From Eubacteriales bacterium (GTDB lineage: Bacteria > Bacillota > Clostridia > Lachnospirales > Lachnospiraceae), in NCBI GenBank assembly GCA_030524715.1, contig JAUNGB010000009.1:1-64000 (forward strand): a DNA stretch of 64,000 bases, given 5' to 3'. Of the stretch, positions 9,394-17,286 are shown piece after piece. The notes beneath the pieces were generated by a model. It worked only from the letters and a program-made list of their open reading frames with translations. It made no database searches and had not been told where the DNA came from. The translations under genes and the position numbers were made by a program. Numbering within the stretch: the first letter of the stretch is position 1; each line of letters starts with the position of its first letter.

Positions 9394-9422
9394 TTGCTAA
9401 TGAAGATATTTTCTGATAACAT
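9394..9422 (+). promoter_or_regulatory. Possible promoter of the agrA/agrC-like pair
   Basis: TTGCTA (9394-9399), 17 bp, then TAACAT (9417-9422), about 35 bp before the agrA-like ATG. The boxes are weak. The paired direct repeats seen at the three other island promoters are absent here, so this pair may be expressed independently of the peptide signal. Confidence 0.35.
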
Positions 9423-9457
9423 ACTGAAAAACTTTAAGTAGTGGGGAGGGAAAAACA

Positions 9458-10183
9458 ATGCATGTCATTATATGTGACGATGAGAAAATTACATGTGCGG
9501 AATTGGAAAGGATATTAACAGAATATTCTTCTGAACGAGGAGTTAAATTACAGACAGATGTTTTCTTCTCAGGGGATGCACTAATTGATTATTTGTATAA
9601 AGAGGAAGCTCCGGATATTCTTTTTTTAGATATTGAACTGCCGGGAGTCAATGGAGTAGTTGTTGGCGATTATGTCAGAAGGATACTGGAAAATGAGCAG
9701 ATATTTATTGTTTATATCTCTTCCAAAGAGCAGTATGCACTACAGCTTTTCAAGAACCGGCCGTTCGATTTTCTGGTGAAACCATTAAATGCGGAAAAGA
9801 TATTCCGTGTACTTGATAATATTTACCGGATCGTCGGAAAAAGTAATTGCGATTTTGAGTATCAGAATAAAGGGATTACGTATCGGGTACAGTATAGGGA
9901 TATTCTTTACTTCCAAAGTATCGGCAGGAAGATAAATATTGTACTGAGGCAGGAAACAAAGGGCTTTTATGGGAAGCTGACAGATGTGGAAGCAAAGCTT
10001 CCAAAATACTTGTTCCTAAACATTCATAAATCATATCTGATCAATTTTAATTATGTGAAAGAATATACGTATGAGTGGGTAAAAATGGTTAATGGGGATA
10101 TTTTGAATATAAGTAAAGCAAACAGAGCAGAAGTACGTAGGAAAATATTGGAGCGGGAAGCAAATGAACTTAGAAATTACTGA
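9458..10183 (+). CDS. LytTR response regulator, AgrA-like
   Basis: A protein of 241 aa. Residues 1-120 are a receiver domain with the acidic pair Asp7/Asp8, the phospho-acceptor Asp58 in LFLDIELPG and a conserved lysine in FLVKPLN. Residues about 135-240 are a LytTR DNA-binding domain (YRVQYRDILYFQS, FLNIHKSYLINF). RBS GGGGAGGG. It overlaps the kinase gene by 20 bp, as in agr-type pairs. The likely targets are the paired repeats upstream of 11586, 15380 and 17118; that link is inference. Confidence 0.9.
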   Translation: MHVIICDDEKITCAELERILTEYSSERGVKLQTDVFFSGDALIDYLYKEEAPDILFLDIELPGVNGVVVGDYVRRILENEQIFIVYISSKEQYALQLFKNRPFDFLVKPLNAEKIFRVLDNIYRIVGKSNCDFEYQNKGITYRVQYRDILYFQSIGRKINIVLRQETKGFYGKLTDVEAKLPKYLFLNIHKSYLINFNYVKEYTYEWVKMVNGDILNISKANRAEVRRKILEREANELRNY

Positions 10184-11438
10184 TTTATTACTTGGATTGC
10201 TGGCAAATGGCGTACGGTTTTATGCAATAAAACGTTTTATAGATATTTTTTTGTCAAGAGATGAGTGTCGATGGAAGCATATATGGGTACTGTATGTGAT
10301 CGCTTGTATTTGGACAAGCCTTATATACTGGCTGTTCATGTCGCCTACACTTAATATTATTTCAAATCTGATTGGATTTTTATTGTTGGTTTTACCGTAT
10401 AGGGTGAAGCTTTCGAGAAAGCTGTTGGTTGCGTTCATGATTTACGTTGTAAATCTTTTGGTAGACAGTATCGTAGTAATTTCATTCACGAAATATATTG
10501 TAGGGGAACCGGTAAAACAGATATATGAATGCGTAACGAGTCTGGTAATATTATTAATTGCAATTTTGTTAGAACGTACTATTCTGGCAGAGAGGGATAT
10601 TAATTTACCGATGTTTTACAGGATTGCCCTTTGTCTGGTTCCCGTTATTAGCATTGCCTGCATTTATTATATGGTTATGACTGCGATCGATCTGAAGATG
10701 ACAGTAGTTGTTGTTGCTGCCAGCGTACTGCTTATAAATATATTGGATTTTTATTTGTACAACTCTCTTGTACAGTTTTGTTCTGCCCGCATGGAAAAGA
10801 AAATGTTCGAGCAAATGGTAGAAGTATATGCATACCAGCTCGATGTAGTTAGAGAGTCACAGGAGAGAGTGGTTGCATTGAGGCATGATATGAAGCATCA
10901 TATTATTGAACTGTCCTCTATGATCAATGAAAATGAGAATCCGGAAATGATGAAATATTTACGTGATATGGGGAAGTTTATGTTGAATCCTGAAGAGCAT
11001 GTTTCAACGGGAAATAAGGAGATTGACGGGGTACTGAATTATATGCTCCAAAAGGCGGACGCAGTTCTGTCACATGTAGATATAAAGATTAATGTACCGG
11101 AAAAGATTTGCTGGACAGATTTTAATATTTGTGTGATTCTCGGAAATCTGGTAGACAACGCGATCCGTGAGGCAAGTAAATCAAAAGAGAAGTATCTGGA
11201 AATAGATATTCAATCAAAACAGGGGATTATGTTAATCTTTGTAGAGAATAGTTATTCCGGTGAAATTGTAGAAGCCGATAATAAATTTAGAAGTTCACAA
11301 AAGGAGCTCGCAATTCACGGCATTGGACTTGAAAATGTAAAGAAGGTTGTTCAGGCAAATGGGGGAGAAATGAACATAGATTACGCGGATAACAGGTTTA
11401 AGGTACAGGTACTTTTATATTTATCGAACATCAAATAA
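10164..11438 (+). CDS. GHKL sensor histidine kinase, AgrC-like
   Basis: A protein of 424 aa. The first ~205 residues hold about six membrane segments, as expected of an AgrC-type peptide sensor. Then come a coiled stretch, a phospho-acceptor region ALRHDMKHH and a GHKL ATPase domain (ILGNLVDNAIREA, then HGIGLENVKKVV). It should detect the cyclic peptide made from agrD by AgrB and phosphorylate the overlapping LytTR regulator. A hairpin terminator follows, so the pair forms its own transcript. Confidence 0.88.
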   Translation: MNLEITDLLLGLLANGVRFYAIKRFIDIFLSRDECRWKHIWVLYVIACIWTSLIYWLFMSPTLNIISNLIGFLLLVLPYRVKLSRKLLVAFMIYVVNLLVDSIVVISFTKYIVGEPVKQIYECVTSLVILLIAILLERTILAERDINLPMFYRIALCLVPVISIACIYYMVMTAIDLKMTVVVVAASVLLINILDFYLYNSLVQFCSARMEKKMFEQMVEVYAYQLDVVRESQERVVALRHDMKHHIIELSSMINENENPEMMKYLRDMGKFMLNPEEHVSTGNKEIDGVLNYMLQKADAVLSHVDIKINVPEKICWTDFNICVILGNLVDNAIREASKSKEKYLEIDIQSKQGIMLIFVENSYSGEIVEADNKFRSSQKELAIHGIGLENVKKVVQANGGEMNIDYADNRFKVQVLLYLSNIK

Positions 11439-11450
11439 ATGTCTGCGACA

Positions 11451-11477
11451 GGAGGCCGGGAAAGGCTTCCTTTTTTA
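11451..11477 (+). terminator. Terminator after the agrC-like gene
   Basis: GGAGGCC (11451-11457) pairs with GGCTTCC (11464-11470) with one G-U pair, followed by seven bases that are almost all T. A related hairpin lies at 15241, after agrB. Confidence 0.7.
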
Positions 11478-11489
11478 TTCTAATGTCTA

Positions 11490-11554
11490 ATTTTATCAAA
11501 ATCGTGGTCCATTTTTTACAAGTGGGAAATTTCCGGAAAATAATGTGATATGAT
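11490..11554 (+). promoter_or_regulatory. Island promoter P1 with paired LytTR-like boxes
   Basis: ATTTTATCAAAA (11490-11501) and ATTTTTTACAAG (11511-11522) are direct repeats 21 bp apart, and TGATATGAT gives an extended -10 (TATGAT at 11549-11554). There is no good -35 box, as in activator-dependent promoters. The layout, with 38 bp from the second repeat to the -10, is exactly conserved at P2 and P3. Confidence 0.7.
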
Positions 11555-11585
11555 GCGGCTATCAAATGAAAAGGAGGCAAAAGAT

Positions 11586-11678
11586 ATGGGCAAAAAAATG
11601 TCTGGGTGCTGTAGGAAGATAATTGGAAATTTGGCTAAGAAAGTGGCGGAGAGGGATGCTCTGCCTATCAGGGGATGA
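11586..11678 (+). pseudogene. agrD-like gene lacking the signal and C-terminal part
   Basis: The ATG at 11586 follows AAGGAGG and encodes the amphipathic N-terminus MGKKMSGCCRKIIGNLAKKV and AERDA, nearly identical to the intact agrD at 17118. At the point where the NTSCPFLG core should begin, the sequence jumps into the lipoprotein leader (CTCTGCCTATCAGGGGATG), giving a 30-aa product with no cyclisation region. It looks like a deletion junction between agrD and the lipoprotein gene. Confidence 0.8.
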
Positions 11679-11682
11679 AAGT

Positions 11683-12795
11683 ATGAAAGGAATACGTCGA
11701 TATCTGATAGCAGTTTTATGCGCTGTAGTTTTGTTTACAGGATGCGGAAAAAAGAACATGGGCGGGGAAACTTCGAACGAGATTGTAAATATAGAAAATG
11801 AGGAAGCCAGTAATATTGAAGAGGAAGGTTTTTTTCCGGCTTCTTACACGGGTGGTTCAGATATAGTAAAGTTTGATTGTACACTGGAAGTCCCTGCGGA
11901 GTTTGATCCTAAGAATTTTTATCTTCCGGAGATAACGGGGATGCAATATATAGATGGAGATGCGGTGTATAGAAATTATGTGGAGGGAGAGGAAATCAAG
12001 GAGACATATAATTATCCATCGGAAAAGGAAGGCGTGCCAGATGATAATGTTTATATATTTAATGATGATAGGACTGTTTCCGTAAGTGGTGTGGATGGAT
12101 TTGGTTATTATGATCCGGAAGTGAGCAGATATCGTCAGGTAATGCGTGCAACAGAACGTGGAGCATCTCAGGAAGATTTCGAATTTGGTACAGGTGAAAG
12201 CTGCGTTGAACAGGTAAAAGAGGCTCTGAAAAACATCTCCTATCCGGTGGATGAGTTTGAGTTTTCATGGTTTTCGCTTAGCGGGGAAGAGCATGAAAAG
12301 CTGGAGCAGGAGGCGCTTCGAAATGGAGTTATCGGAGAAGAAAACCTGCAAGGCGACTGGACAGGTAAGGATGAATATGAAATTTATGCCTGGCAGATTT
12401 ATGATGGACTTCCGGTATTTCCGCAATGGATGACAACCTCATTAACAAGGGCAGTGGAATCTTACCAGAAAGCTCAGGTGTCTGCTGTATTCACCTCAAA
12501 TGGGATGGTTAATTTGGATGCTGACCCACCATATATATTTGAGAAAACGGACAAAACCGCTGATTTTTTGTCCTTTTCGGAAATAGCGAAAGCCGTAGAA
12601 GAGCGGTATAAAAAAATACTTACGGATTCTACTTATACGGTAAACAGGGCGAAATTAGCGGTAAGAGTTTATATTGATGAAAACCAGAAGTATAAAGCAG
12701 AACCTGTCTGGTATTTTGAAGTGGCAGATAATAATGGAGGAACAGAAATTCTATTATTTAATGCGGAATCCGGAAAAGAAATTTTTCTCAATTAG
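11683..12795 (+). CDS. Repeated island lipoprotein, copy 1
   Basis: A protein of 370 aa with lipobox LFTGC (Cys21), so membrane-anchored and facing outward, then an acidic linker and a soluble domain with FDCTLEVPAEFDPKNFY and DGFGYYDPEVSRYRQVM. I do not recognise the family. The start at 11683 is homologous in all four copies. The C-terminal half is identical in DNA to copy 4 and the N-terminal half differs, so the gene is a mosaic. Expressed from P1. A role as receptor, immunity protein or partner of the small secreted proteins is possible but unproven. Confidence 0.85.
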   Translation: MKGIRRYLIAVLCAVVLFTGCGKKNMGGETSNEIVNIENEEASNIEEEGFFPASYTGGSDIVKFDCTLEVPAEFDPKNFYLPEITGMQYIDGDAVYRNYVEGEEIKETYNYPSEKEGVPDDNVYIFNDDRTVSVSGVDGFGYYDPEVSRYRQVMRATERGASQEDFEFGTGESCVEQVKEALKNISYPVDEFEFSWFSLSGEEHEKLEQEALRNGVIGEENLQGDWTGKDEYEIYAWQIYDGLPVFPQWMTTSLTRAVESYQKAQVSAVFTSNGMVNLDADPPYIFEKTDKTADFLSFSEIAKAVEERYKKILTDSTYTVNRAKLAVRVYIDENQKYKAEPVWYFEVADNNGGTEILLFNAESGKEIFLN

Positions 12796-12818
12796 TTGTC
12801 TGAAGAATAAGAAGAAGC

Positions 12819-12919
12819 TGGCAAAGAAAGTGGCGGAGAGGGATGCCAACACCAGTTGTCCGTTCTTGGGCTATCAGCCGAAGCTGCCGAAATCCGTAAA
12901 GAAACTGAGAAAATTTTAA
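12819..12919 (+). pseudogene. agrD-like 3' fragment without start
   Basis: This segment encodes AKKVAERDANTSCPFLGYQP and the rest of the agrD C-terminus to a stop, matching the intact agrD at 17118. The 5' half is gone and replaced by the end of lipoprotein copy 1 plus a short linker. The signal core is intact but no well-placed ribosome site or start codon precedes it. It is the complement of the truncation at 11586. Confidence 0.8.
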
Positions 12920-12941
12920 AACTGAAAGGAGAATTGAGAAA

Positions 12942-12992
12942 ATGAAAGGATTAAAAAAAGCATTTTGCGTGTTTGGATATAGAACAGCTTAA
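12942..12992 (+). pseudogene. Stub of the small secreted protein gene
   Basis: After GAAAGGAGAATTGAG the ATG at 12942 encodes MKGLKKAFCVFG, identical to the start of the gene at 17287. It then joins the downstream leader (TATAGAACAGCTTAAG), giving a 16-aa peptide. The body of the gene has been deleted. The joined leader is the one found just before lipoprotein copy 4. Confidence 0.85.
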
Positions 12993-13018
12993 GTAAGATA
13001 CAGAATTAGAATATAAGA

Positions 13019-13058
13019 GGCAGAGGTAGTCCCGAAAACAAAAGAGGCTATCTCTGCC
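13019..13058 (+). promoter_or_regulatory. Hairpin upstream of lipoprotein copy 2
   Basis: GGCAGAGGTAGTC (13019-13031) pairs with GGCTATCTCTGCC (13046-13058), with two G-U pairs. It ends about 6 bp before the AGAGGATG ribosome site. There is no T-tract, so it is more likely a processing, stability or translation element than a terminator. The counterpart before copy 3 shows compensatory changes. Confidence 0.65.
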
Positions 13059-13075
13059 TATCAGAGGATGAAAGT

Positions 13076-14188
13076 ATGAAAGGAATACGTCGATATCTGA
13101 TAGCAGCTTTATGCGCTGTGATTTTGTTTACAGGATGCGGGAAAAAGAACACGGACGGTGAAGCTCCGAGCGAGATTGTAAATATGGAAAATGAGTCAGC
13201 TGGTGATATTGCAGAGGAAGAACTTTTTCCGGCTTCTTACATGGGTGGTTCAGAGATAGTAAAGTTTGATTGTACGCTGGAAGTTCCGGCAGAGTTTGAT
13301 CCCAAGAATTTTTATCTTCCGGAGATAACAGGGATGCAATATATAGATAGCGATGCGGTGTATAGAAATTATGTGGAAGGAGAGGAAATCAAGGAGACAT
13401 ATAATTATCCATCGGAAAAGGAAGGCGTGCCAGATGATAATGTTTATATATTTAATGATGATAGGACTGTTTCCGTAAGTGGTGTGGATGGATTTGGTTA
13501 TTATGATCCGGAAGTGAGCAGATATCGTCAGGTAATGCGTGCAACAGAACGTGGAGCATCTCAGGAAGATTTCGAATTTGGTACAGGTGAAAGCTGCGTT
13601 GAACAGGTAAAAGAGGCTCTGAAAAACATCTCCTATCCGGTGGATGAGTTTGAGTTTTCATGGTTTTCGCTTAGCGGGGAAGAGCATGAAAAGCTGGAGC
13701 AGGAGGCACTTCAAAATGGAGTTATCGGAGAAGAAAACCTGCAAGGCGACTGGACAGGCAAGGATGAATATGAAATTTATGTTTGGCAGATTTATGATGG
13801 ACTTCCGGTATTTCCGCAATGGATGACAACTGCATTAACAAGGGCAGTGGAATCTTACCAGAAAGCCCCGGTGTCTGCTGTATTCACCTCAAATGGAATG
13901 GTTAGTTTGCATGGTGACCCACCATATATATTTGAGAAAACGGACAAAACCGCTGATTTTTTGGCTTTTTCAGAAATAGCGAAAGCCGTAGAAGAGCGGT
14001 ATGAAAAAATACTTACAGATTCTACTTATACGGTAAACAGGGCGAAATTAGCGGTAAGAGTTTATATTGATGAAAACCAGAAGTACAAAGCAGAACTTGT
14101 CTGGTATTTTGAAGTTGCAGACAATAATGGAGGCACAGAAATCCTGTTATTTAATGCGGAATCCGGCACAGAAATTTTTCTTAATTAG
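13076..14188 (+). CDS. Repeated island lipoprotein, copy 2
   Basis: A protein of 370 aa with the same lipobox (LFTGC, Cys21) and soluble domain as copies 1, 3 and 4. At least 310 bp in the middle, about 13,395-13,705, is identical in DNA in all four copies, and most of the C-terminal half matches copy 3. The N-terminal linker after the lipobox is the most divergent of the set. It has no copy of the P1-type promoter directly upstream, so it is probably read from P1. Confidence 0.85.
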   Translation: MKGIRRYLIAALCAVILFTGCGKKNTDGEAPSEIVNMENESAGDIAEEELFPASYMGGSEIVKFDCTLEVPAEFDPKNFYLPEITGMQYIDSDAVYRNYVEGEEIKETYNYPSEKEGVPDDNVYIFNDDRTVSVSGVDGFGYYDPEVSRYRQVMRATERGASQEDFEFGTGESCVEQVKEALKNISYPVDEFEFSWFSLSGEEHEKLEQEALQNGVIGEENLQGDWTGKDEYEIYVWQIYDGLPVFPQWMTTALTRAVESYQKAPVSAVFTSNGMVSLHGDPPYIFEKTDKTADFLAFSEIAKAVEERYEKILTDSTYTVNRAKLAVRVYIDENQKYKAELVWYFEVADNNGGTEILLFNAESGTEIFLN

Positions 14189-14235
14189 TTATCTGAAGAT
14201 TAGTGGTTATGTGATAAGAAAACAGAGGAGAAGGT

Positions 14236-14613
14236 ATGAGAAGAGAACGAAAAAAGATATTTTGTTTATTGAGTATTACGATTGGATTATTGCTGTATCC
14301 AATTGCTGCAAATGCAGATACATATGCGTTTAATGTTACAACTCCGGCAAGCGAGTATTCCTACAGCGTAAAGAAAACAAATTCTGAACAAAAGTTTTAT
14401 GTAAGAGGCGTTTCTTTTAGTAAATCGGGGAAATTATACTGTCGCTCTGAAAGTTGCGCTAATAGGAATGTTTACGGTCAGACGGCAATTTCTGCTGAAA
14501 ATCCGGTTTCATCAGGAGAATATGTAAATTATGCGGCTCCAAATGGATTATATAGATTATCTTTTTATTCATCTGTGAGTGGACTTCAAGTAGTCGGGTA
14601 TTATACACCGTAA
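14236..14613 (+). CDS. Small secreted protein, divergent paralogue 1
   Basis: A protein of 125 aa: a signal peptide with probable cleavage after ANA (residue 27) and a mature part of about 98 residues rich in Ser, Tyr and Thr that ends VVGYYTP. It shares YSYSVKKTNSEQKFYVRG, SFSKSGKLYC and VSGLQV with the proteins at 15380 and 17287 but is clearly more diverged. RBS GAGGAGAAGG. It lies just upstream of agrB. The family is not recognised; a bacteriocin-like or signalling role is a guess from size and setting. Confidence 0.75.
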   Translation: MRRERKKIFCLLSITIGLLLYPIAANADTYAFNVTTPASEYSYSVKKTNSEQKFYVRGVSFSKSGKLYCRSESCANRNVYGQTAISAENPVSSGEYVNYAAPNGLYRLSFYSSVSGLQVVGYYTP

Positions 14614-14655
14614 AGTATAAGCATATTTGGATAAACTGGAAAAGGAAATTTACAG

Positions 14656-15240
14656 ATGGGACGATTAGAAGAGAAATGGCTGTATGGATTTGCAGAAAAA
14701 ATCAGTGCAAATAAAGACGAATATGAAGTAGTTCAATATGGACTTCACCAGAGTGTTTTGATAATGGTAAATTTTTTATCTATATTGATTTGCGGGGCAT
14801 TCTGGGGAGAATTATTGTTTAGTTTGCTTTTATTTATGGTGATTTTTTTCCTGCGCCCATATGCAGGAGGCTATCATGCGGATACGGAGCTTAGATGCTA
14901 TATGATATCTGTAGGGGCTATGAATGCTGCTATGTTTTTAAGAAAATCTGTGACAATATCAATAACTATTGAAATGGTGATGTATATAGGCGCTGTTTTA
15001 TATATTTGGATAAATGCACCTTTGGAAAATCCTCAAAATGAATTGGAAGAAATTGAAATAGAGGAATATTCCCGGAAAGCAAATCAGATTTTACTGGTAT
15101 GCAGTTTATTAACAGGACTAAGTCTTTATTTTAAAAACAGACTTTTTCTGGATGCCAACTATTACGGGATAATAATAGTTGCAACCGCAGTTTTAACCGG
15201 AAAATGGAAATATAAAAAGAAATCCTTGCCTACTATATAG
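14656..15240 (+). CDS. agrB: AgrB-type autoinducer-processing membrane protease
   Basis: A protein of 194 aa, the usual AgrB length, with about five to six membrane segments. The signature FLRPYAGGYHADTELRCY gives His74 and Cys81 at the seven-residue spacing of the AgrB catalytic pair. AgrB removes the C-terminus of AgrD and forms the thiolactone ring. It is the only intact agrB in the window; a relic lies at 18907. A hairpin terminator follows, then P2. The intact agrD partner lies 1.9 kb downstream instead of adjacent, which is unusual. Confidence 0.93.
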   Translation: MGRLEEKWLYGFAEKISANKDEYEVVQYGLHQSVLIMVNFLSILICGAFWGELLFSLLLFMVIFFLRPYAGGYHADTELRCYMISVGAMNAAMFLRKSVTISITIEMVMYIGAVLYIWINAPLENPQNELEEIEIEEYSRKANQILLVCSLLTGLSLYFKNRLFLDANYYGIIIVATAVLTGKWKYKKKSLPTI

Positions 15241-15272
15241 AACAGTAGGCTGGGAAAGGCTTCCTGTTTTAT
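15241..15272 (+). terminator. Terminator after agrB
   Basis: AACAG..GGC pairs imperfectly with GGCTTCCTGTT and is followed by a T-rich tract. It is the homologue of the hairpin at 11451; both immediately precede a P-type promoter. Confidence 0.6.
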
Positions 15273-15283
15273 TCTAATGTCTG

Positions 15284-15348
15284 ATTTTATCAAAATTGTG
15301 GTCTGTTTTTTACAAGCGGGAAATTTCCGGAAAATAATGTGGTATGAT
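15284..15348 (+). promoter_or_regulatory. Island promoter P2 with paired LytTR-like boxes
   Basis: ATTTTATCAAAA (15284-15295) and GTTTTTTACAAG (15305-15316), again 21 bp apart, with TGGTATGAT giving the extended -10 (15343-15348). The agrD gene expected next is cleanly missing: the sequence passes from ATCAAAC directly to the ribosome site of the small secreted protein. Confidence 0.7.
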
Positions 15349-15379
15349 GCGTCTATCAAACGAAAGGAGAATTGAGAAA

Positions 15380-15754
15380 ATGAAAGGATTTAAAAAATTG
15401 TTTTGCGTGTTTGGAGCTGCTATGTGTCTGTTAGGGTCAACCGTGACTGCAAGTGCAGATACGATTCGGTTCGATGTTACATGTCCGGGCGATCCGTATT
15501 CTTATACTGTAAGAAAGGCTGACTCAGAACAGAGATTTTACGTGACGGGAACATCATTTAGTAAAAGTGGAAGGCTGTTTTGCACTTCCTATAAAGTTTC
15601 CGATCATAGTGTCAGCGGTTCGACATCGATTACGCCGTCCAGTCCGTCCTCTTCAGGTGTATATGGTAAATACGCGGCGCCAAACTTACTGTATGAGCTG
15701 TATACCACTTCATCTGTAAGTGGATTGAATGTAATTGGACGATATACACCGTGA
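15380..15754 (+). CDS. Small secreted protein, paralogue 2
   Basis: A protein of 124 aa. The signal peptide has a probable cleavage after TASA (residue 26). The mature part starts DTIRFDVTCPGDPYSYTV and ends NVIGRYTP, with a Ser/Thr-rich middle (SSPSSSG) and two cysteines. It is about 85-90% identical by eye to the protein at 17287. The start at 15380 after AAAGGAGA is supported by alignment of all copies. It is the first gene after P2, so should be directly under peptide-signal control if that promoter is. Confidence 0.8.
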   Translation: MKGFKKLFCVFGAAMCLLGSTVTASADTIRFDVTCPGDPYSYTVRKADSEQRFYVTGTSFSKSGRLFCTSYKVSDHSVSGSTSITPSSPSSSGVYGKYAAPNLLYELYTTSSVSGLNVIGRYTP

Positions 15755-15808
15755 GTAAAGTCTAATAATAAAATCTTAAACAATTCGATAAGTAGCTTAA
15801 GTAAGAGA

Positions 15809-15844
15809 CAGAGATAACCGTGAAAGTAAAAGCGGTTATCTCTG
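15809..15844 (+). promoter_or_regulatory. Hairpin upstream of lipoprotein copy 3
   Basis: CAGAGATAACCG (15809-15820) and CGGTTATCTCTG (15833-15844) form a perfect 12-bp stem with a 12-nt loop. Compared with copies 2 and 4 a G-C pair is replaced by A-T and a U-G pair by C-G, so pairing is kept although the bases changed. Confidence 0.75.
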
Positions 15845-15863
15845 CCTATCAGGGGATGAAAAT

Positions 15864-16976
15864 ATGAGAGGAATATGTCGATATTTGATAGCAGCTTTAT
15901 GCGCTGTAGTTTTGTTTACAGGATGTGGAAAAAAGAACACGAGCGGGGAAATTTCGAACGAAACTTTAAATATAGAAAATGAGTCAGCCAGTGATACTAC
16001 AGAGGAAGAGTTTTTTCCGGCTTCTTACACGGGTGGTTCAGATATAGTAAAGTTTGATTGTACGCTGGAAGTTCCGGCAGAGTTTGATCCCAAGAATTTT
16101 TATCTTCCGGAGATAACAGGGATGCAATATATAGATAGCGATGCGGTGTATAGAAATTATGTGGAAGGAGAGGAAATCAAGGAGACATATAATTATCCAT
16201 CGGAAAAGGAAGGCGTGCCAGATGATAATGTTTATATATTTAATGATGATAGGACTGTTTCCGTAAGTGGTGTGGATGGATTTGGTTATTATGATCCGGA
16301 AGTGAGCAGATATCGTCAGGTAATGCGTGCAACAGAACGTGGAGCATCTCAGGAAGATTTCGAATTTGGTACAGGTGAAAGCTGCGTTGAACAGGTAAAA
16401 GAGGCTCTGAAAAACATCTCCTATCCGGTGGATGAGTTTGAGTTTTCATGGTTTTCGCTTAGCGGGGAAGAGCATGAAAAGCTGGAGCAGGAGGCACTTC
16501 AAAATGGAGTTATCGGAGAAGAAAACCTGCAAGGCGACTGGACAGGCAAGGATGAATATGAAATTTATGTTTGGCAGATTTATGATGGACTTCCGGTATT
16601 TCCGCAATGGATGACAACTGCATTAACAAGGGCAGTGGAATCTTACCAGAAAGCCCCGGTGTCTGCTGTATTCACCTCAAATGGAATGGTTAGTTTGCAT
16701 GGTGACCCACCATATATATTTGAGAAAACGGACAAAACCGCTGATTTTTTGGCTTTTTCAGAAATAGCGAAAGCCGTAGAAGAGCGGTATGAAAAAATAC
16801 TTACAGATTCTACTTATACGGTAAACAGGGCGAAATTAGCGGTAAGAGTTTATATTAATGAAAACCAGAAGTACGAAGCAGAACCTGTTTGGTATTTTGA
16901 AGTGACAGATAATAATAGTGGTACAGAAATCCTATTATTTAATGCAGAATCTGGAAAAGAAATTTTTCTCAATTAG
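15864..16976 (+). CDS. Repeated island lipoprotein, copy 3
   Basis: A protein of 370 aa with lipobox LFTGC (Cys21). The N-terminal part is nearly the same as copy 4, the middle is identical in all copies and much of the C-terminal half matches copy 2; the last ~45 residues carry private changes (YINENQKYEAEP, VTDNNSG). This patchwork points to gene conversion. Probably co-transcribed with the small secreted protein at 15380 from P2. Confidence 0.85.
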   Translation: MRGICRYLIAALCAVVLFTGCGKKNTSGEISNETLNIENESASDTTEEEFFPASYTGGSDIVKFDCTLEVPAEFDPKNFYLPEITGMQYIDSDAVYRNYVEGEEIKETYNYPSEKEGVPDDNVYIFNDDRTVSVSGVDGFGYYDPEVSRYRQVMRATERGASQEDFEFGTGESCVEQVKEALKNISYPVDEFEFSWFSLSGEEHEKLEQEALQNGVIGEENLQGDWTGKDEYEIYVWQIYDGLPVFPQWMTTALTRAVESYQKAPVSAVFTSNGMVSLHGDPPYIFEKTDKTADFLAFSEIAKAVEERYEKILTDSTYTVNRAKLAVRVYINENQKYEAEPVWYFEVTDNNSGTEILLFNAESGKEIFLN

Positions 16977-17021
16977 TTGTCTGAAGAATAAGAAGAAGCT
17001 TTCTTTTTTATTTAATGTCTA

Positions 17022-17086
17022 ATTTTATCAAAATCGTGGTCTATTTTTTACAAGTGGGAAATTTACGGAAAATAATGTGATATGAT
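17022..17086 (+). promoter_or_regulatory. Island promoter P3 with paired LytTR-like boxes
   Basis: ATTTTATCAAAA (17022-17033) and ATTTTTTACAAG (17043-17054), spaced 21 bp, with TGATATGAT (TATGAT at 17081-17086). It drives the only complete unit: agrD, small secreted protein, lipoprotein, agrB relic and the ABC genes. Confidence 0.72.
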
Positions 17087-17117
17087 GCGACTATCAAACA
17101 AAAAGGAGGCAAAAGAT

Positions 17118-17264
17118 ATGGGCAAAAAAATGTCTGAGTGCTGTAGGAAGGTAATTGGCAATTTGGTTAAGAAAGTGGCGGAGAGGGATGCCAACACCAG
17201 TTGTCCGTTCTTAGGCTATCAGCCGAAGCTGCCGAAATCCGTGAAGAAACTGAGAAAATTTTAA
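17118..17264 (+). CDS. agrD: AgrD-type cyclic peptide autoinducer precursor
   Basis: A protein of 48 aa starting at 17118 after AAGGAGG. It has the three AgrD parts: a basic amphipathic N-terminus (MGKKMSECCRKVIGNLVKKV), the core ANTSCPFLG and a charged C-terminus (YQPKLPKSVKKLRKF). By analogy with clostridial AgrD, AgrB would cut before YQPKLP and join Cys29 to Gly33 in a five-residue thiolactone (Cys-Pro-Phe-Leu-Gly). The ring is predicted from family pattern only; Tyr34 could be the last residue instead. Confidence 0.88.
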   Translation: MGKKMSECCRKVIGNLVKKVAERDANTSCPFLGYQPKLPKSVKKLRKF

Positions 17265-17286
17265 AACCGAAAGGAGAATTGGGAAA

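Noticed and set aside
9361-9457. Paired LytTR-like boxes upstream of agrA
   Set aside because: The ATTTTATCAAAA/ATTTTTTACAAG pair is not found there; AT-rich look-alikes lack the 21-bp spacing.
12674-12919. 81-codon ORF carrying the agrD C-terminus
   Set aside because: Its 5' part is lipoprotein copy 1 read out of frame; no proper start precedes the agrD part, so it is listed as a fragment only.
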